64,000 bases of DNA from assembly GCF_003597395.2 (NCBI RefSeq), contig NC_133774.1, positions 36,223,138 through 36,287,137 on the forward strand, written 5' to 3'. The notes beneath the pieces are model-generated. The model was given only the letters and a program-made list of their open reading frames with translations. It made no database searches and was not told the origin of the DNA. Origin of the DNA: Chelonoidis abingdonii. Taxonomy: Eukaryota > Chordata > Testudines > Testudinidae. Position numbers and translations under genes: made by a program. The number at the start of each line of letters is the position of its first letter. The first letter of the stretch is position 1. Below, one piece after another: positions 12,440-25,024 of the stretch.

Positions 12440-14640
12440 ACATGATACAGTTCTGTGGCGATCTGGAAGCCTACTTTCGCCGTCTACGACTCAAAGAATA
12501 CTTCCAGGACAACACTGAACAGTGCACTGATACACAGGTACCCTCCCACCAACAGCACAAGAAGAAGAACTCCACATGGACTCTCCTGAGGTCGAAATGA
12601 CAGTCTGGACTATACATTGAATGCTTCGCCGACGTGCACAGGCAGAATCGTGGGAAACAACACCGCTGCCTCATAACCTAAGTCGTGCAGAACGCAATGC
12701 ATCACAGCCTCAGAAACCACCCTGATTATCATGAAAGAGGCTATAAAGGAGGTGCTGTTGTCATCATGAACAGGTCTGACTACCAAAAGGAGGCCGCACA
12801 ACTCTCCAATACAAATGCTACAGGCCACTTCCTCAGATCCCACGAGGAATACACTAAGGAATGCACCGTCTACTCAGGACATCCCTACACTAATACCGGA
12901 ACAAATCAGCATACCCTTAGAGCACGACCAGGTTATTCTATTATACCAAGATCCACAAACCCGGAAATCCTGGACGCCCATTCATCTCGGGCATTGGCAC
13001 TCTCACTGAAGGACTGTCTGGATAGTGGACCCTTACTCAGACGCTCCCACCAGCACTCCCAGCTATCTTCCGTGACACCACTGATTCCTGAGGAAACTAC
13101 AATGCATTGGTCAACCTCCCAAAAACACCATCCTAGCACCATGGATGTAGAGCTCTTACAACTACATCCCACACACGATGGAATACTAGCTGTCAGGAAC
13201 GATATCCCTGATGATGCCAGCACAATGTGTGTGAGCTCTGTGCCTTTATACTCACACAACTATTTCAAGTTTGATGACAATATATATCTCCAGATCATGG
13301 CACTGCTATGGGCACCTGCATGGCCCACAATACGCAAATTTTATGGCTGACCTGGACAACGCATCCTCAGCTCTCGTTCCACTCACGCCTCTTCACTATG
13401 TGCTACATTGATGACATCTTCATCATCTGGACCCATGGAAGGAAACTCTAGAAAAATTCCACCCGATTTCAACAACTTCCACCCCACCATCAACCTCAGC
13501 CTGGACAATCTACACAGGAGGTCCACTTTCTAGCACCACAGTGCAAAATAAGTATGGCACATTACACCACCTATATCGAAAACCTACGAACACTATGCCT
13601 ACCTCATCCAGCTTCCATCCCGGACACATCACACGATCATTGTCTACAGCAAGCACTGAGGTACAACCGTATCTGCTTAACCCTCAGACAGAGACCAAAC
13701 CTACAATCCACCAAGCATTCTCAAAACTCAATACCCGCACGAGGAAATTAGGAAACAGATCAAAGAGCAGATGTGGACCAGAAGCTCCTACTGCAAGACA
13801 AACCCAAGAAAGAAACCAACAGGACCCACTGGCCATCACATACAGCCCCCACTTAACCCTCCAAGCCATCATCAGGGATCTACAACCCATCCTGGACAAT
13901 GATCCCACGCTTCACAGGTTTCGGTGGCAGGCTAATCCTTGCCCACAGACAACCTGCCAACTGAAAGTATCTCACCAGCACTGCACACCGTACCTTAGTA
14001 ACTCTACCTCAGGACCAATCCATGAACAAACCTCGATGCCAACTCTGCCCACATATCTACACCAGGCACCATCACAGGACTAAAGATCACACACATACAT
14101 GGTTCATTCACCTGCACGTCCACCAATGTAATCGCCATCAATGCCAGCAATGCCCCTCTGCTATGTACATCAGCCAAAATGGACAGTCATACGGAAAGGA
14201 TTAATGGACACAAATTCAGGATATCAGGAATGGCAATTACAAAAACCTTAGGAGACACTCAACTCCCGTGGCCACACTATAGAGACTTAAGGTGCCATCC
14301 TCAGCAAAAAAAACTTCAGGACCAGATTCAAGGAAAACTGTTGAGCTCAGTTCATCTGCAAATTTGGACACCATCACTCGTGACTAAACAAAACATGTGG
14401 ATGGCTGCCAGTTACAGAACCAGTTTCTCCTTCCTTGTTTCACACCTCAAATCTAGAACAGGCGCCCTTCTCCCTGATTGAACTACAACTCGTTATCTCT
14501 AGCTTGCTTGCTAGCTATATTACCTACCCTGGAAATTCTTACCTACGTTGACAAAGTGGTATCACCGCAACAGAAGTCACGCTCAAATGTTCGTTAGTCT
14601 TAAGTGCACGGGATTCTCTAGCTCTTTTCAGTCACAGACT
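12440..14640 (+). mobile_element. Decayed Penelope-like retroelement (RT plus GIY-YIG)
   Basis: Near full-length but inactive Penelope-like element. In shifting frames the plus strand shows FCGDLEAYFRRLRLKEYF (about 12450), KGGAVVIMNRSDYQKEA (from 12745), the reverse-transcriptase catalytic motif YIDD (13404-13415, followed by IFIIWTHG), FNNFHPTINLS, and a C-terminal CQQCPSAMYISQNGQS (14142-14189), which corresponds to the GIY-YIG nuclease end of the protein. Stops and frameshifts separate these pieces. The 3' tail (14481-14640) resembles the palindromic tails found alone at 37.8, 39.3 and 50.4 kb. The left boundary is approximate. Confidence 0.85.
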
Positions 14641-15873
14641 TTTTTTTTGTAAACAGCATATTTGTAACTGAAAAGGGACAAGTACAACATTGTTTTATAC
14701 TGTTCCATTTATTGAACTTGCTACGATGTAAATCTAAAAAAAGGTCCGATTAGCGTTTTTTTTTTTTTTTTTTTAAAAGGAGTATAGAACTCAGTTTTCT
14801 ATGCAAGAGAAACAATAGTTTTAAATATGCTAAAAATACACACATACTTTGTAAAGATTCCATCGGGTAAGCCTGTATTATTATATTTGTATACTGTATT
14901 AGCTTCCTGGGAAGGTTTGCATTCAAATAGAGTTTTAGAACAAACAGATGTTTAAGCCAAAAAGGAGCTGTGGGACTCCATGTGGTTTTAAAGACTTTTA
15001 AACTTTTAACTCTAGACACCTGTAAGCATGGACAAGATTTCAACATGCAGTTACATCTTTTTTTCAGTCCTGGAAATGCAATGTCAGTGAAAGGACATTC
15101 AGTCTACAGAGATTATTCTTTCCTCTTCTCCCCTCAAAGAGAAATTATATATTTCACAATACTTCTAACACCACTGGGCCCTTACGCCTAATAAAATATG
15201 ACAAGAGTTTGAAAAATAGAATAAAATAATAGCAGTTTTGGAAAACTTCCCATAGCTATGCTATCTTTAAAACTATACTTAACAATGAGCACTGTTAGAT
15301 CAATAGTATGAGCTATCAAGGCAGATGCAATAGGTAGTATCCAAGTCCTATATTTAATGTCCTCAAACAGCTAGCGGTCCAAAAGATAAATATCTTGGAT
15401 TCTGATATTATGTATATTCATGACAGTCACTAAGACTTACTACCTGGAATAGTGAATGGATTACATGGTTAAACTTTTAACTCTATTTGCCATGACCTTT
15501 CAACAAGCTAGTTAAAATACTTGAAATGGAAAATGCTTAGGAGTGTCTCACTAAGTATAGAGGTCAGGTGTATTTCATAGCCGGAGTATATTTTGGACTC
15601 AATAAGAGTACAGATTTTTCAGTTCAGCTGTCTGAAGTATCTGGCTTTGCGCGCACCAAGGCTTTCAGGTCCCACCCATACCACGACCACAAACTTCACA
15701 AGCACAGACAGCCCCAAGACTTGGTATTTCAGTCACTCACTTAGCTAGATCGTACAGTGGCAAATTTCTACAGAGCCTAGGTTAATTTGCATGGCTATGT
15801 TTGTGTGTCTAATCACCACAGAGGTGGGTGCAAGTAGGGCTTTTATAACCACAGTCTGCTTCCTAAAGTCTTA
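14641..15873. other. Intron 3 sequence, no recognised feature
   Basis: A 19-base T run (14756-14774) lies just after the Penelope-like tail. Nothing else recognised. Confidence 0.4.
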
Positions 15874-16047
15874 GGCCTGGTCTACACTTGTGTAGACACA
15901 AGTAGGTCAATGGAAGAATTCTTCTGTCAATCTTGCTACCATTGCTCGAGAGGTGGATTAACCACATGGATGAAAGTATCTTCACTATGCTGTTACAATG
16001 GCGCACCTGCAGCACCATGCTGAGCTGTGGTAGTGTAGACATATGCT
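15874..16047. mobile_element. MITE with TTA target duplication
   Basis: 174-bp element beginning GGCCTGGTCTACACT and ending AGTGTAGACATATGCT, flanked by TTA on both sides (15871-15873 and 16048-16050). A TTA/TWA target and such termini fit a PIF/Harbinger-type MITE like those described in reptiles. No coding capacity. Confidence 0.75.
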
Positions 16048-16679
16048 TTAGTGACTTGTTAGGATCTGATTTTTAAGGTTATTGGCCCCCACAAAAACCT
16101 ATACCTAGATCCATGACTGACCATTTGTACATGAACTGCAACAACACTGGAGCACATATGCCTGCAGGACATCAGTTCCATTGCTTAAAATGGAGAGTTT
16201 ATAAATTCATTAAAAACTATGTAGGAAGCAGACTGCAGTTTTAGAATTAAGTAATTCAGTAGCAACCGTGATTCAACAATGGGAGCCCAAACCTGCCTGC
16301 TCTCCTATGCCACTGGCATACACAAGAAGGTGTATGGGCAAACGTATAGTTGACTTAAGATTTGGCCTTATATCTCATAATGCAGTATCAGGGTGAGGCT
16401 AAGTAGGGTTCCTAGGATCTGGATTAATGGAGAAAATACCTGCAGTAACACTGATATCTTGTACTGGATGGGAAAAACCCAAACACACATACACACACTT
16501 CTGAAAGTAGCTTTTAAACGTTCATAATGACACGGCTCCTGAGAAAGTGGGGATGAAACGATGACATAAGCCAAGATTCCTGAATGCTAGTCATAGGCTA
16601 CAAATATTTCAAGATCAAAATCTTTAGTGTGGAAAAATAAAATCTGTTAAGTATCTAATCTATTTTAAGTACTTTTACA

Positions 16680-16915
16680 GCCCTCAGTACCATAGTATCG
16701 GAGCTCTTCAAACCTTTAATGTATTTATCCTCACAATACTCCTATGAGGTAAGAAAGTGCTATTTCCCCCTCCCCCATCTGTAAAATGGGGATAACGAGG
16801 CACAGACACGCCAAGTTCACAGAGGAAATGAAATCCATGGCAGAACAGAGACTTGAATCCAGGTTTCCTAAATCCTAGGCTAGAGCCATAACCACTAGAC
16901 CATCCACCCAACTCC
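16680..16915. repeat. MIR-like SINE
   Basis: Good match in order to MIR: 'atcctcacaatactcctatg', 'aggtaagaaagtgctatt', 'atctgtaaaatggggataac', 'gaggcacagacacgccaag', 'ttgaatccaggtttcctaa' and 'taaccactagaccatcc' at the tRNA end. Confidence 0.75.
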
Positions 16916-19265
16916 AAGACACACAGAATCCAGATTATATGGGCTTTTACACGCTACAGTCAACTCAGCTAATTCTGCATCTCCCACTCCCCTCCCCCAT
17001 GAAGATGTCAATCTAAGACAGTTTGAGAAGAGTTAGAGGAGAAACAAACCTCCCCACTTAAGTGAGATTTCTCAAAGGAGAGGCCAGTTCAGCCACTCTC
17101 TGAGCAAACCCCACTGAAGTAGCCAACGGAGTAATACCAAAGCTGCATTTAGATCCTGGTCTGTGCTGAATGTAACTAAACTCTTAGTACATTCTCCTTC
17201 AACAGGCAGAGTCTGTGCAGCTGCCCCTTGCCCCCTTCTACCTGGAAAGACACCAGAGTTCTAAGTCTAAGTTTCAAACATAACCCATCTGTTTTTCTGT
17301 ATAGATGTATAATACCAAAAGTAAGTGTCCTGTGTAACAAAACTTATTTTGAGCAACCGTGGTCAAATGTTACAACTATAGACAAAAATAGCTCAAGTCG
17401 CAGAAGGTCATATGAAGGGCAAAACTGGGTCTAGAGAAAGAGTGAGCTTGCAGAGCCTACACATTACATATATATCACTTACCTTCCCTTGCTTGATATG
17501 AACTTGAGACTTCTGGCTGTTGCAATTTTTTAGTTTTGTATTTAACTAAAGCAAAGCTGACAAGATACCATACTGCCAAGATCTTGCTTCTGCTCCTATT
17601 TAACCTCAAGACACTTCTGTTCCTCCATTTTACTGTCCTCTGTAACAAAGTTAAATACAAATACACACACTCAAACTACCCTTGGGCAGAAAATTAAAGA
17701 AAAAGGTAATTCCTTTTAAATTATTCCTGCTTTTTAAGCTACTTCTACTGTAAGTCAGAGTTCTTTGGAAAAGTTGCTTAGTCAGTGTTCCTGGGAAAGA
17801 AGCCACTGCCTTATGAAAAGTTTCATAGACAACAATTTTCATGACAATGGGATTTTGGTGTCTTTTCCCTGCTTGAAGTAGGCAGTCATGGAGGAAGTAC
17901 CTGATGATTTTTAACAAAAAACAAAAAAAATAACCCTTGCCCCCTCCCCCACAAAAAAAAAAAAAACCACTCGACACACACTAAAATAGACCACCTACCT
18001 TTCCAGAAGGAGATATTGGGGTGATCGTTTAAGAATGGGTATTCTGACTAAACACAGCTACCCACAAGTGAGAAGCCTGTCCAAGAATTATGGTCTGAAT
18101 TAACTCAAGTTAACTGAACAAAGATTGTCTTTGGCCACAATATATTCAATCAAAAAAAAAAAAAAAAAAAGCAGCCCTGAATATACAGCAAAAAAGTCAC
18201 CTACTCTACAACTCACTCAACAGAGTAAGCTGTGGTTTACCTATGGAGTATGTATTTAATGAAGTGCTGTCCATACTATTATAAATTTTGTTTGTAATAG
18301 ACAATTTTCCAAGTCAGGGACCAAGTACTATTGTCTAATGTAGGTGTTTACAGCTTCCAGGTACTTTAATGGATGTTGTGCATGTGTCAAAGGGCAGAAC
18401 CTGGTCCCAAATGTATTCAAGTCACTATACTTCTCCCTGGTTATAAGGGGACCCTATGGGTATTATAAGAGCTCTGAAGGGGACTGAGATTTTGAAAAAG
18501 TGGAATGCAGAAGTGGAATGATGGAACTAAAGAGATGTAGAAGTTCTTTAATCTCAAGAAATTCTCCCTATTAAAAAAACTTTCCAGTTTTTTTGTTTTT
18601 TAAAAAAGGGAAGTCAGTTGGTGAAGTTCCCTAACTGCAAGCACTCCAGGTATATAGAACAAAAAGAACTTACTGGGAGTTCGAGCCATTTTAATACCAG
18701 GATTGAAGTATTTTTCAGAATAAAACTAAATCTAAAATTTCAACACTTAACATAATTGGCTGTTTGAGGACATTCGTCAGACAGATATCGGATTACAGGA
18801 CATTGGCAGAAGGGGGAACAAGTACGGGTCACTTCTGAAGCATGTCACAGCACATCTGTTTCTATTAATTTGCTTCCATTTTCACCTCTTAGTTTCAATG
18901 GATATTAAATGTTTGTTAAAAATTAGTTATTTGGGCTTTTAATGGACAAAACGCACAACACTATCCTCTTGTCTGTTATACATTTTATACAGATACATCT
19001 GTTTTTGATTAACTTATTCTTCTATTTTAAATATGAATAAATTATTCTCCCTTCCTCAAACTCACCCCAGAAAAGCCTGGGAAGGCAGCTTTCAGACTTA
19101 TTCATTCAGAAAGAATATACAGTGGTTTTCTTTCCAAATGGATCTTATTTGACTGCCCCCAAAACTACCAATTTAAAGGGCTCGTACACATCTCTGGTCA
19201 CCCAAAATTGATGAAGGAAACAACTGAAAAAAAAACAGCATTTTGTGTAAAAGCTGAAGTCCTGT
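16916..19265. other. Intron 3 sequence, no recognised feature
   Basis: A 19-base A run at 18152-18170. No exon 4-type sequence (SFYSGHSSF) was found on the minus strand. Confidence 0.4.
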
Positions 19266-19273
19266 TCCTATAG

Positions 19274-19637
19274 CAGGGGTCAGCAACCTATGGCACATGT
19301 GCCAAAGGCGGCACGCAAGCTGATTTTACAGTGGCACACTGCTGCCAGCCTGGGGTCCCAGCCGACGACCCCGCTCAGCTCGCTGCCGGCCTGGATGCAC
19401 AGAACCCCAGGCCAGCACCGGGCTGAATGGTGCCAGCAGCCAGGACCCGGCTGGCAGGGGCTGGCAGACGGAACCCCAGACCGGCAGTAGGTCCTGCCCC
19501 TACTCAGCCCACTGCCAGTCTGGGGTTCCATCCGTGGCCCCTGTAAATGTAAAAATGTATTACTGGCATGCGAAACCTTAAATTACAGCGAATAAATGAA
19601 GACTTGGCACACCACTTCCGAAAGGTTGTGACTCCTG
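19274..19637. mobile_element. hAT MITE with perfect 8-bp target duplication
   Basis: 364-bp element starting CAGGGGTCAGCAACC and ending GGTTGTGACTCCTG, flanked by identical TCCTATAG (19266-19273 and 19638-19645). It sits about 240 bp from the donor side of PLPP1 exon 3, inside intron 3. The interior is GC-rich ('ggtcccagccgacgacc') and the right third is 'aaatgtattactggcatg...cttggcacaccacttcc'. Relatives lie at 32417 and 48898. Confidence 0.9.
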
Positions 19638-19882
19638 TCCTATAGCTTATAAAGGATAAATTTGTGGGTTTAGGGGAATGAGGAGGAGAGATAAAAGAAG
19701 ATAGTCTAGTGCCTGAGCATGTGCTTTGAGGTTCACTGTATGTCTATTAGATCACTAAATCCATTCCAATGGACTCCTGGAGCATGTAGTAAGAGAAATC
19801 AACCCATCAAACCACTATTGACTCCAGGGATTTACAATACAAGATAAAATCCTTGAAGACCAAAGTACATTAGGTTACTCAC

Positions 19883-20163
19883 CTTCCCTCATTAACTTGT
19901 ACTTTGTCGCCTTGACATGGGAAGTTTTCAATGTAACCTAGACTGCAGTTGACTCGTGTCCAATCTGGTTGGCATATAGCCAGGAAGTGGGGCCGCAGTC
20001 TACCTATGGAGTACTTGGCAATGTCCGTCAGGGACTGGCTAGCCGCCGCACCAAAAATGAAGGTCCCAATGGCTTTGTAAATAGTGGCTATGTAGTTATT
20101 TCTGACAAATGAATTCGAGTGCAAACGGTTATAATAGACAGACAGGCCTTCTCCTACGATTAT
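19883..20163 (-). CDS. PLPP1: PLPP1 exon 3 (first catalytic motif)
   Basis: Constitutive coding exon of PLPP1, 281 nt, bounded by CTGTTTTTCAG and GTGAGT on the minus strand. It holds 93 codons plus two bases of a split arginine codon (AG|G). It starts in phase 0, so it joins either exon 2. The peptide contains [20 protein letters not shown], a third membrane segment, then the first motif of the lipid phosphate phosphatase superfamily, K-x6-R-P (KYSIGRLRP, 19990-20016), intact. An N-C-S glycosylation sequon lies at 19942-19950, where PLPP1 is known to be glycosylated. The remaining motifs (PSGH and SR-x5-H) are encoded in exons 4-5, which I did not find in 1-19882. The similarity is clearly closer to PLPP1 than to PLPP2 or PLPP3. 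Confidence 0.96.
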
Positions 20164-21422
20164 CTGAAAAACAGAGATAAAGACAAGTTAAATAGAGAAA
20201 CACACCTATGTCTCCTTAGAGGAAAAAAACAAAACAAAAAACACCACACAAATAAACAATCAACAGTTGTTGTAAATCTCATCAATATTTGTGTAATTTC
20301 CTGTTTTAAATCTTGAACAATTGTTAAGCTGGGGGAAGCAACAAAGATTTTCTAGGAGTCACTCAGAAGTATAAATTCCAATGGCTGAGCCAACGTAATT
20401 TTAAACAGCTTTAAATATAAACAGGATAGTTTGTTCTCATTCTCTGCCTTATATTCAGTTGTAATGGTGATGGTTTTAATAGAAACACCGGAAACTTGAG
20501 TCTTTTTCCTCAGAGAAGAGAAAAAAAAACCCCACCTTTCCCACACTACTTCACACTCAAGTTGATGAGGAGCCCCTTCCCAAGAGACATTTAATTCTAA
20601 GTAAACTTTCCGTTCATTCTTAGCCTTTTTCTGAATAGAATTTATTAGCTGTGCCAGAAGCATGGTTTTCAGAAGTAACAACCTTAACTGAAAAGGCTGA
20701 ATCTGAATACTGGTGCCAGAGGTGCTAAAGGCCAGTTCTGTAAAATGGGAACCTCCTATTCCTCAGTTAAATATAATCTTTAAAGACAGGTTTCCTCTAG
20801 GAAGCTAAGTTTTAATAAAAATATTGAGGAGAATGCTTCATGCATCTGATTTGTTTCTATTTTTGGCATCAGAGTGGTAGAACAAAGTATTCTCTTGTGT
20901 TCATAAAACCAAGAGGTTTTCAGTGTTTTCTCCCTTCACTTCAGTCTCTTGTGGGAAATGGGTAAAAAGTAGTTTTGTTATAAATACAAAACTACTTAAT
21001 CCAATGTCATTATATACACAAGTACAGGTGAGAAAGAAGCAGAAATGTTGGATTTGAATCAGTCAACCTAGTGAAAAAAAAATCCGATGAACAAAAGAGA
21101 CCCATCCCACTAAGGCAACTAACACATGGAAAAGCTGTTTAGAAATGACTGAAAATAGTTTGAATTATGCTAATTAACAAAACACACTATTGTTCTACTT
21201 CTGAAGACATACTTTTAAGGATTAAGAAAAGCAGGGCTTGATTCTCTACTGCTTTGCACTTTGTCTAGTTGTTTAGACCTGTGCAAAATAACTGTAAAAT
21301 GTTGCCACTCTGATTTACACTTACTTTTTACAGATGTAAGTAGCTACAAAGTGTAAGGCAATGGATCAACCATATGTATAGGACTGACAATTTTTACACT
21401 CAGCATCAGAGCAAGATGTAAG
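20164..21422. other. Intron between exon 2a and exon 3, exon 3 side
   Basis: AT-rich; only the exon 3 acceptor with its pyrimidine tract (20164-20185 on the minus strand) is recognisable. Confidence 0.5.
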
Positions 21423-21425
21423 TTA

Positions 21426-21678
21426 GGCTTTGTCAACACGGAATCTGAACGACAAAACTTTTGTTCTTCCAGGGTGTGAAACCCCACTCTCCTACCCCCC
21501 ATACAATAAAAATTTTGCTAACAAAAAGCGCTAGTGTGAACAGTGTTTTGTCAGCAGGAGAGCTCTCTCCTGCCGACAAACAGTGGCTACACTACACACC
21601 TTTTAGCAGTGCGGCTGTAGCGGCACAGCTGTAGCTGCACAGTTGTGTCACTAAAAGATGCGTAGTGTAGACATACAC
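21426..21678. mobile_element. MITE with TTA target duplication
   Basis: 253-bp element from GGCTTTGTCAACAC to GTAGTGTAGACATACAC with TTA on each side (21423-21425 and 21679-21681). It contains an internal palindrome 'gcaggagagctctctcctgc'. Same broad family as 15874. Confidence 0.7.
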
Positions 21679-22653
21679 TTAGTGAACTCATTGAATGTGA
21701 AACGTTACTTTTAGCACAACAAAAAGGTTAGCAATCTCTTTCCTACTATCTATCCCATAAGACAGGTGCTATCCACTTCTGTGGAACAAGACAGTCAACA
21801 GCTTCAGGGATAGATGGGTGGGGAAGAAGGAGTCTGTATCAATTTTGCTGCAGAGCATACAGTCACATGCCACCCTCACCCACACAACCAAATCAAAAAA
21901 CTGAGACCCCTGGGTGGAAGATATTCAGTAAGGTGCAAGTGGACTTAGTCTTGTGGCTCACAGAACTCTACCCGTAATTTTAAAAATTCTTTATAAACAG
22001 GTTGTTCAGTTGCAAGACTGTTCCTGTGTGTAAAAGGTATTAAGCCATACCTGTTTCTTCCCTCACATTTTACCATCTGTGAATTGTAGCCCCAATATTT
22101 CAGAAGCCAATTACATTACTATTGTAGTAGTATCACCCTTTAAAAGAAAATATATTTCAAGTTGCTATAATACAAGTAAACCATTATTGCAATTCCCAGA
22201 CTGGATGTCTTGCTGCCTAGCTGTCCTGGGCCGGAAATGCTAAGCATTTCCCTAAACAGGCCCCACTTCAGCAATGTACTTAAGCAAGTGTCTAACTTCA
22301 GAAAACGGGACTACTCCTATGCTAGAAGTCAGACACATACTTGAGAACCCGACTGATTCTGGGACCCAGTAAAGAAAGGCCCAGTAGTGCTGTTTAGGGG
22401 ACTGATCCAAATGACCACTGAAGTCAATTGGGAACCTTTCCATTGACTCAAATGAGTGCTGGATCAGACCCTCAGAGATCCCATCTTCATCTGGAAGGAT
22501 GTTGACTGACTGGGGCCTGTGTGTGAAAGTATGTGAGCATGGGGCACAGAGGGACCATAGGGAAGAGGGAGCAAAGCACAGGGTGTATTACATACAAGCA
22601 CACAAAGGCACTCCAGTTATAGGTTTACAACCCCCTTTCGTTTAAGTTAGGAT

Positions 22654-22672
22654 CACACACACACACACACAC
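22654..22672 (+). repeat. (CA)n microsatellite
   Basis: Uninterrupted CA dinucleotide run of about nine and a half units. Confidence 0.95.
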
Positions 22673-23734
22673 TCTGAAGACTTTAATATTAAAGATGAAG
22701 GTTGTATTTAATGAAATCTGTATTCATTTTGCTTTGTGCTGGCAGCTCAAATTTTGTTCCCTGTACCACTAAAAGACATTAAAATCAAAGGGGTTACTTC
22801 AATTTACACCAGCAAAACAGAGGTCGGGGTTTTGAAAGCTCATAGTGAAAAGTTTCTCCTCACACAGCCAACAAGTTGCATATGAAAAAAAAAAATTAAA
22901 TTACAATTAGCAGTTCTTGAACAGCCAGTGGCACTGGCTTCCAAGAAGTGACTATCTGTGAAAGCAAGTAAAGATTATCTTATTGTGGACACTGGCTACG
23001 ATTCTGATCTCATCCTGCTGAGAACTAGAACCTCACTAAAGTCAATGGGACTACATCAGTGTAAAGAGAAATCAGAACAGGGCCCTGGACCCACTTTCCT
23101 CCTTTAGCAAATGGTATACACAGCCTGAGGAGAAATGAACAGAACCAGAAAAAAAAACCAAGACACCATACTTTGTTTTTAACATTAGTGCTTCCTCCTG
23201 CTAAGCCTGCTTTAAAAAAAAAAAAAAATATGGTGGGAAGTCTTAAGATGGCTGCTGACATCACCAGCAAGTGGATCAGAAAAAAACTGCTACTTTTAAA
23301 GCTTCCAGTTTACTATTAGCCTAGAGTTTTCCTAGTTATTTGAAAAGGAGAAGTTATGAGCACTTCATTTTCAGAAATGTTGACGTTTTATCTGTGGCCA
23401 GAAGTCCTTTTCATCAACGGGCTCACCCCTTCCCCCCCCAAAAAACAAAAATAAAAAACAAAAAAAAACACACACATTCCCACAAATGCACATGCTTAAA
23501 GTTAAGCATGGAGTGGTTCCATACGCAAAAGGTCTGTTCCTAGAGCAGCAGGAAAGGTCCAGGGGATAAAGGTGCCAGACTGGGACATGGCAGCCTGGCT
23601 ACTAGTCCCAGCTCTGACACTTAGCTTAAAAATGAAGATTGAAGGAGATCTTTATATTACAAAAAAAAGGTGTGCTGGGGCAACTACAAGGAAAGTTTTA
23701 TGCAGGAATCTGGGTGAACTCTATGGTCTGTGTT

Positions 23735-24452
23735 ACGTGCGCTATAAAACTACATCTGCAAGTGTAGTTATGCCCTTGAAGCACTGCAAGTTAAACCCGT
23801 CTTCATAGAGCACAGTAGGGAATGTGCTGCAGTCTGTCCACACTGACAGCTTCAAGCGCACTGACATGGCCACACTTGCAGCGGCATTGGGAGCAGTGCA
23901 TTATGGGCAGCTATCCCAGCATGCAAGTGACTGCAATGTGCTTTTCAAATGGGGGGCAGTGGAGTGTGACAGGGAGTGTGTTGTGTTTATGTTGGGGGGG
24001 GAGAGAGTGTGGGTTTTTGGGGTGCTGAGAGTGTGTCAGCATGTTGCCTTGTAAGTTCAGACCCCCCTCCTCCCGCCTCTCTCTCACTCATTCAAAGCAA
24101 ACAGTAAATAAACAGCCAGCTTCTCCGAAACGGAGCTTTGAAAGGGCATTTCCACATTCCTGCAGCTGATTTCACAATGACGACAAGAGTGGCCACTTGA
24201 CTTAACGGGATTATGGGACATTTCCAGAGGCTGATCACAGCGCAGTAATGCAACATCTCGTTCACACTGGCATCGTGGCACTCCAGCGGGGGCACAGCAA
24301 ACATTATTCCACTTGCCAAGGTGGAGTACCAGCAGTGCTGTAGCTGCGGAGTCAAAGCGCTCTACGTGCCTTGCCAGTGTGGATGGGGAGTGAGCTAGGG
24401 TGCCCAGGGCTGCTTTATTGTGCTGTAACTCACAAGTGTAGCCAAGGTCTAA
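23735..24452. mobile_element. Non-autonomous DNA-transposon composite, about 700 bp
   Basis: Repetitive region with several 'cacactgg/caagtgtag' blocks and a right end 'cacaagtgtagccaaggtct', the inverse of the GACCTTGGCTACACTTG-type termini of reptilian MITEs. It includes 'agcagtgcattatgggcagc' and a (G)n/(GA)n-rich centre. No transposase-like coding. Left boundary uncertain; it may be two nested elements. Confidence 0.5.
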
Positions 24453-24640
24453 ATGTTCATAAGGGTCCCTTTTGCCTTTAAAAATCTATCAACTCCCCAA
24501 AAAGTGAGAGTTTGACAATTCTAAGTTTTATATTTATCTGTAACCTTTCAGATTTTAACTTAGAGCACCTCAGACATAGGCCGTTTTAAATTTAAAGCAT
24601 TTCAAGAACACACTTGTGCTTTACAGAGGAACAAAAAGAC

Positions 24641-25020
24641 TAGGGCTGTCAATTAATCACAGTTAAGTCACACAATTAACAGTGCGATTAATCGTGATTG
24701 TTTTAGTTAAACAATAGAATACAATTGAAATTTATTAATTATTTGAGTGTTTTTCTATATTTTCAAATACATTGATTTCTATTACAAATAGAAAGTTTAT
24801 AGTGCTCACTTTATATTATTTTTATAATATTTGCACTGTAAAAATCATAAAGAAATACTATTTTTCAATTCGCCTCATACAAGTTCTGTAGTGCAATCTC
24901 TTTATCATGAAAGTGTAACTTAGAAACGTAGCTTTTTTTTGTTACAAACTGCACTCAAAAACAATGTAAAACTTTAGAACCTACAAGTTCACTCAGTCCT
25001 GCTTCTTGTTCAGTCAATTG
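24641..25020 (+). mobile_element. hAT-type element 5' end, truncated by a MITE
   Basis: Starts TAGGGCTGTCAATTAATCAC and continues through alternating 'ttaatcgtgattg' and a long AT-rich stretch to 'cttcttgttcagtcaattgc', a sequence I recognise as a high-copy turtle DNA transposon left end. It stops where the MITE at 25025 begins; no right end follows. Confidence 0.6.
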
Positions 25021-25024
25021 CTTA

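Noticed and set aside
12685..13350. 221-codon open frame as a host gene
   Set aside because: It is one frame of a broken Penelope-like reverse transcriptase that continues across frameshifts on both sides.
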